DNA of 7,863 nt from a bacterium UBA4883 (lineage in GTDB: Bacteria > Bacillota > Clostridia > Oscillospirales > Acutalibacteraceae). The DNA is taken from positions 1 through 7,863 of the forward strand of contig DHDF01000066.1 of the NCBI GenBank assembly GCA_002399225.1. The letters run 5' to 3'. The notes beneath the pieces are model-generated. The model saw only the letters and a program-made list of their open reading frames with translations. It searched no databases and had not been told where the DNA came from. Below, piece by piece: positions 6,393-7,863 of the stretch (the first letter of the stretch is position 1; the number at the start of each line of letters is the position of its first letter). Made by a program: the position numbers and the translations under genes.

Positions 6393-6551
6393 TTATATCT
6401 TATCCATCAACTTAAAATGTTCCGCAACTTTTTTCAGTTCCCCCAGCGTGGTAATTTCGACATTGGACTCCAAAATCCGGTTTTTGATTTTAATGGGTAA
6501 AGACTCGAAATACTCCCGCAGATCCGGGTTACTGTCATAAAACGATTTCAT
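6393..6551 (-). CDS. Small protein of unknown function, 52 aa (paralogue of the preceding gene)
   Basis: A 52-residue soluble protein of unknown function. The ATG at 6551 is chosen over earlier ATG (6599) and TTG (6620) codons because GGAGGTG lies about 6 nt upstream and the resulting protein begins M-K-S-F-Y-D-S-N-P, in register with its neighbour. It contains S-N-P-D-L-R-E-Y-F-E-S-L-P and then a lysine-rich predicted helix ending E-L-K-K-V-A-E-H-F. Ungapped alignment by hand with the upstream small protein matches 12 of 41 residues, with most other changes conservative (D/N, K/R, D/E, S/T). It starts 25 nt after that gene's stop and ends just before a terminator. From memory similar mini-proteins with a Y-x-S-L-P core are widespread and uncharacterised in Clostridia. 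No signal peptide, membrane helix or cysteine is present. Confidence 0.82.
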   Translation of the reverse strand: MKSFYDSNPDLREYFESLPIKIKNRILESNVEITTLGELKKVAEHFKLMDKI

Positions 6552-6576
6552 GTTCCGCACCTCCGCGATTACGGAT

Positions 6577-6756
6577 TCAGGCACCCCTGTGAGAATCATT
6601 GGCCGTAAAGGTTTCAACAAACAGCTTTAGAGACGCTGCCGAGTCGATCTCGCCAGCGTGCTTTTTCACCTCATCCCTCGTGTAGGGAGGAAGCGTGTCA
6701 AAATACTGTTTTGCCTGCGGGTCCGATTCCAATAAGCACCCAAGCTGATCCGCCAT
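6577..6756 (-). CDS. Small protein of unknown function, 59 aa (paralogue of the following gene)
   Basis: A 59-residue soluble protein of unknown function. ATG at 6756 is preferred to a GTG at 6765: the binding site AGGGGTG lies 7 nt upstream of the ATG but overlaps the GTG. The protein carries E-S-D-P-Q-A-K-Q-Y-F-D-T-L-P, then a predicted amphipathic helix and a second one with S-L-K-L-F-V-E-T-F, matching the next gene over its whole core. It lies 55 nt after the stop of the patatin-like gene on the same strand, with no terminator between, so the three genes probably form one transcript. One cysteine (C7) is present. The fold is probably two or three short helices; the role is unknown, and a protein-binding adaptor is only one possibility. 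Confidence 0.82.
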   Translation of the reverse strand: MADQLGCLLESDPQAKQYFDTLPPYTRDEVKKHAGEIDSAASLKLFVETFTANDSHRGA

Positions 6757-6796
6757 AATTTTCACCCCTGAAGTATTATGCGCAGACGGGCGGAAC

Positions 6797-6808
6797 TTAA
6801 CATGTTAA
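6797..6808. repeat. 12-bp perfect palindrome after the patatin gene
   Basis: TTAACATGTTAA reads the same on both strands and lies 3 nt beyond the stop codon of the patatin-like gene and about 40 nt before the first mini-protein start. It could be a regulator site or chance in an AT-rich junction; no T-run makes it a terminator. Confidence 0.4.
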
Positions 6809-6811
6809 TTT

Positions 6812-7675
6812 TTAGCAGGAAGATTCTTTTAAAAATTTGCCGAGATCCGGCAGAGAAGCTTCGCAGTCCTGAATGCCCATTTCAAAAATCCGGTTCAGCG
6901 TCTCCGGGTCCTTTTCATAGCGGCTGGCAACAATCGGGTGGCTGGGCCGTATGACAAAGGCTTTTCCGGCCTTTTCCTGTCTGCGGCAAACATCCAGTTC
7001 ATTATTATAAGTTTCCGGCCGTTTCATCATCGCATCGACAAAGCAGGGGTAATCCCCATACTTTACATGGAGAACAGACCGGGGAAATTCCGGTTTTGGG
7101 TTCTTTCGGTAAGACTTGTCACGGGTCAGTACAACCACATTGCGTTCATTTCCATCGAAAATAGAGCGCTCCAGCGGAATCGGCATACTGCACCCTCCGT
7201 CCAGCAACTCATAGCCCAGGTAGGAAACAATATTGGCAATCAGCGGCAGAGAGCAGGAAGCCTGCACCGCCGTCATATTCTCGTCAAGCTGAGATTTGTC
7301 AAAGAAGACGGCCTGCCCGGTCCGAAGATCCGTCGCTCCAACTTTGATCTGCACCGGCGAATCAAAAAACGTTTTGTAATCAAAATGCAGAATGGAATGG
7401 AGCATCTCCCCAAAGATAAAATCAAATCCAAACAAGGAACCGGTTTTTTGCAGATTGTCAACGCTGATATAGCGCTCATCGGTCGAATATTGGATCATGG
7501 CGCGCCCGAGTTCCCTGGTACTTTGCCGGCTGATATAGCTCAGCGCGTTGATTGCACCCGCGGATATGCCATAGACACAGGGAAAATCAATGTTATTTTC
7601 CATCAGTACCGTCAGGGCACCTGCAGTGTACCATCCCCGCATGCCGCCGCCTTCCAGCACAAGACCAATCGACAT
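6812..7675 (-). CDS. Patatin-like phospholipase family hydrolase
   Basis: A 287-residue cytoplasmic or membrane-associated serine hydrolase of the patatin/RssA type, probably an acyl-ester hydrolase acting on lipids. It has the complete catalytic layout: oxyanion-hole loop G-G-G-M-R-G at 9-14, nucleophile elbow G-I-S38-A-G, and the dyad aspartate in D159-G-G. S-C-S-L-P-L at 140-145 is the conserved stretch before the aspartate. No signal peptide or membrane helix is evident, so it is not a secreted lipase. ATG at 7675 has AGGAGGG about 9 nt upstream. It is the first gene of the run that continues into two mini-proteins and is preceded by its own promoter; it diverges from the tRNA. Resembles the YjjU-like subgroup (about 280-350 aa) but the natural substrate cannot be told from sequence. 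Confidence 0.94.
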   Translation of the reverse strand: MSIGLVLEGGGMRGWYTAGALTVLMENNIDFPCVYGISAGAINALSYISRQSTRELGRAMIQYSTDERYISVDNLQKTGSLFGFDFIFGEMLHSILHFDYKTFFDSPVQIKVGATDLRTGQAVFFDKSQLDENMTAVQASCSLPLIANIVSYLGYELLDGGCSMPIPLERSIFDGNERNVVVLTRDKSYRKNPKPEFPRSVLHVKYGDYPCFVDAMMKRPETYNNELDVCRRQEKAGKAFVIRPSHPIVASRYEKDPETLNRIFEMGIQDCEASLPDLGKFLKESSC

Positions 7676-7712
7676 GATGGATCACCCTCCTATTTGTTTT
7701 TATTATAAGTTA

Positions 7713-7740
7713 ATTATACCTCCAAAACAAGCTTTTCCAA
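7713..7740 (-). promoter_or_regulatory. Promoter of the patatin-mini-protein operon
   Basis: On the minus strand a perfect -10 TATAAT (7713-7718) is preceded after 16 nt by TTGGAA (7735-7740), a four-of-six match to the -35 consensus. The leader to the ATG at 7675 would be about 30 nt and includes the AGGAGGG binding site. Confidence 0.65.
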
Positions 7741-7765
7741 AAATTTAGATTTTTTTAAAAATTAC

Positions 7766-7794
7766 TTGATTTTCGACACGGTATGCGCTATAAT
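7766..7794 (+). promoter_or_regulatory. Promoter of the tRNA-Val gene
   Basis: TTGATT (7766-7771), a 17-nt spacer and a perfect TATAAT (7789-7794) lie 20 nt upstream of the mature tRNA 5' end, as expected for a strong stable-RNA promoter. It is divergent from the patatin promoter; the two -35 boxes are about 25 nt apart. Confidence 0.82.
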
Positions 7795-7813
7795 AGACAA
7801 GCGCCTTAAAAAT

Positions 7814-7863
7814 GGATGTTTAGCTCAGCTGGCTAGAGCGTTCGCTTGACGTGCGAAAGGTCA
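7814..7863 (+). tRNA. tRNA-Val(GAC), 5' part (3' end outside window)
   Basis: The first 50 bases of a tRNA: acceptor strand GGATGTT (7814-7820), T8-A9, D-stem GCTC/GAGC around an AGCTGGCTA loop, then anticodon stem TTCGC/GCGAA with the loop TTGACGT, giving anticodon GAC at 7848-7850 (valine GUC/GUU codons). It is cut before the T-arm, so the acceptor pairing cannot be checked and a following tRNA cluster cannot be excluded. Confidence 0.93.

Noticed and set aside
6938..7708. 256-codon plus-strand frame opposite the patatin gene
   Set aside because: Antisense shadow; the minus strand has complete catalytic motifs and the plus frame has no family-like features.

Overview
The window reads as a moderately GC-balanced Firmicutes chromosome, most likely a Clostridia member of the Oscillospiraceae/Ruminococcaceae type. 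This is an inference from strong AAGGAGG-type ribosome binding sites, sigma-A promoters (TTGACA/TATAAT), an AdeC-type adenine deaminase, a PlsY acyltransferase, a DUF1848 protein, and small proteins of a kind I associate with Clostridia. No phage, insertion sequence, CRISPR array or conjugative gene is visible. Almost everything right of position 1040 is on the minus strand; only the two left-hand heat-shock genes and the tRNA at the right edge are on the plus strand.

Left to right: (1) 1-780, two tandem plus-strand Hsp20 small heat-shock genes, the first cut by the window edge, closed by a perfect 9-bp terminator. (2) 781-1041, a gap with no intact gene but a short minus-strand reading frame that looks like a decayed membrane-protein tail. 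(3) 1042-4360, a minus-strand block transcribed TetR regulator -> TSUP permease -> adenine deaminase. The regulator's promoter carries a perfect 6-3-6 inverted repeat between -35 and -10, a likely autoregulatory operator; regulator and permease are translationally coupled, while ade lies 97 nt further on and may be co-transcribed or have its own weak promoter. (4) 4361-5340, plsY with a clear promoter. (5) 5405-6337, a DUF1848 protein with a C-terminal CX3CX2C cluster resembling a radical-SAM iron-sulfur site. (6) 6357-7720, a minus-strand operon of a patatin-like hydrolase followed by two tiny paralogous proteins (59 and 52 aa) and a strong GC-rich terminator that sits almost on top of the DUF1848 ribosome binding site. 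(7) 7766-7863, a plus-strand promoter and the 5' part of a tRNA-Val(GAC), divergent from the patatin gene.

Most genes are recognisable housekeeping or accessory genes. The least explained parts are the pair of duplicated mini-proteins behind the patatin hydrolase, the DUF1848 protein with the terminator in its leader, and the TetR/TSUP/adenine deaminase arrangement. I see no evidence for a large undescribed system; the best candidate for something new is the patatin plus twin mini-protein operon.
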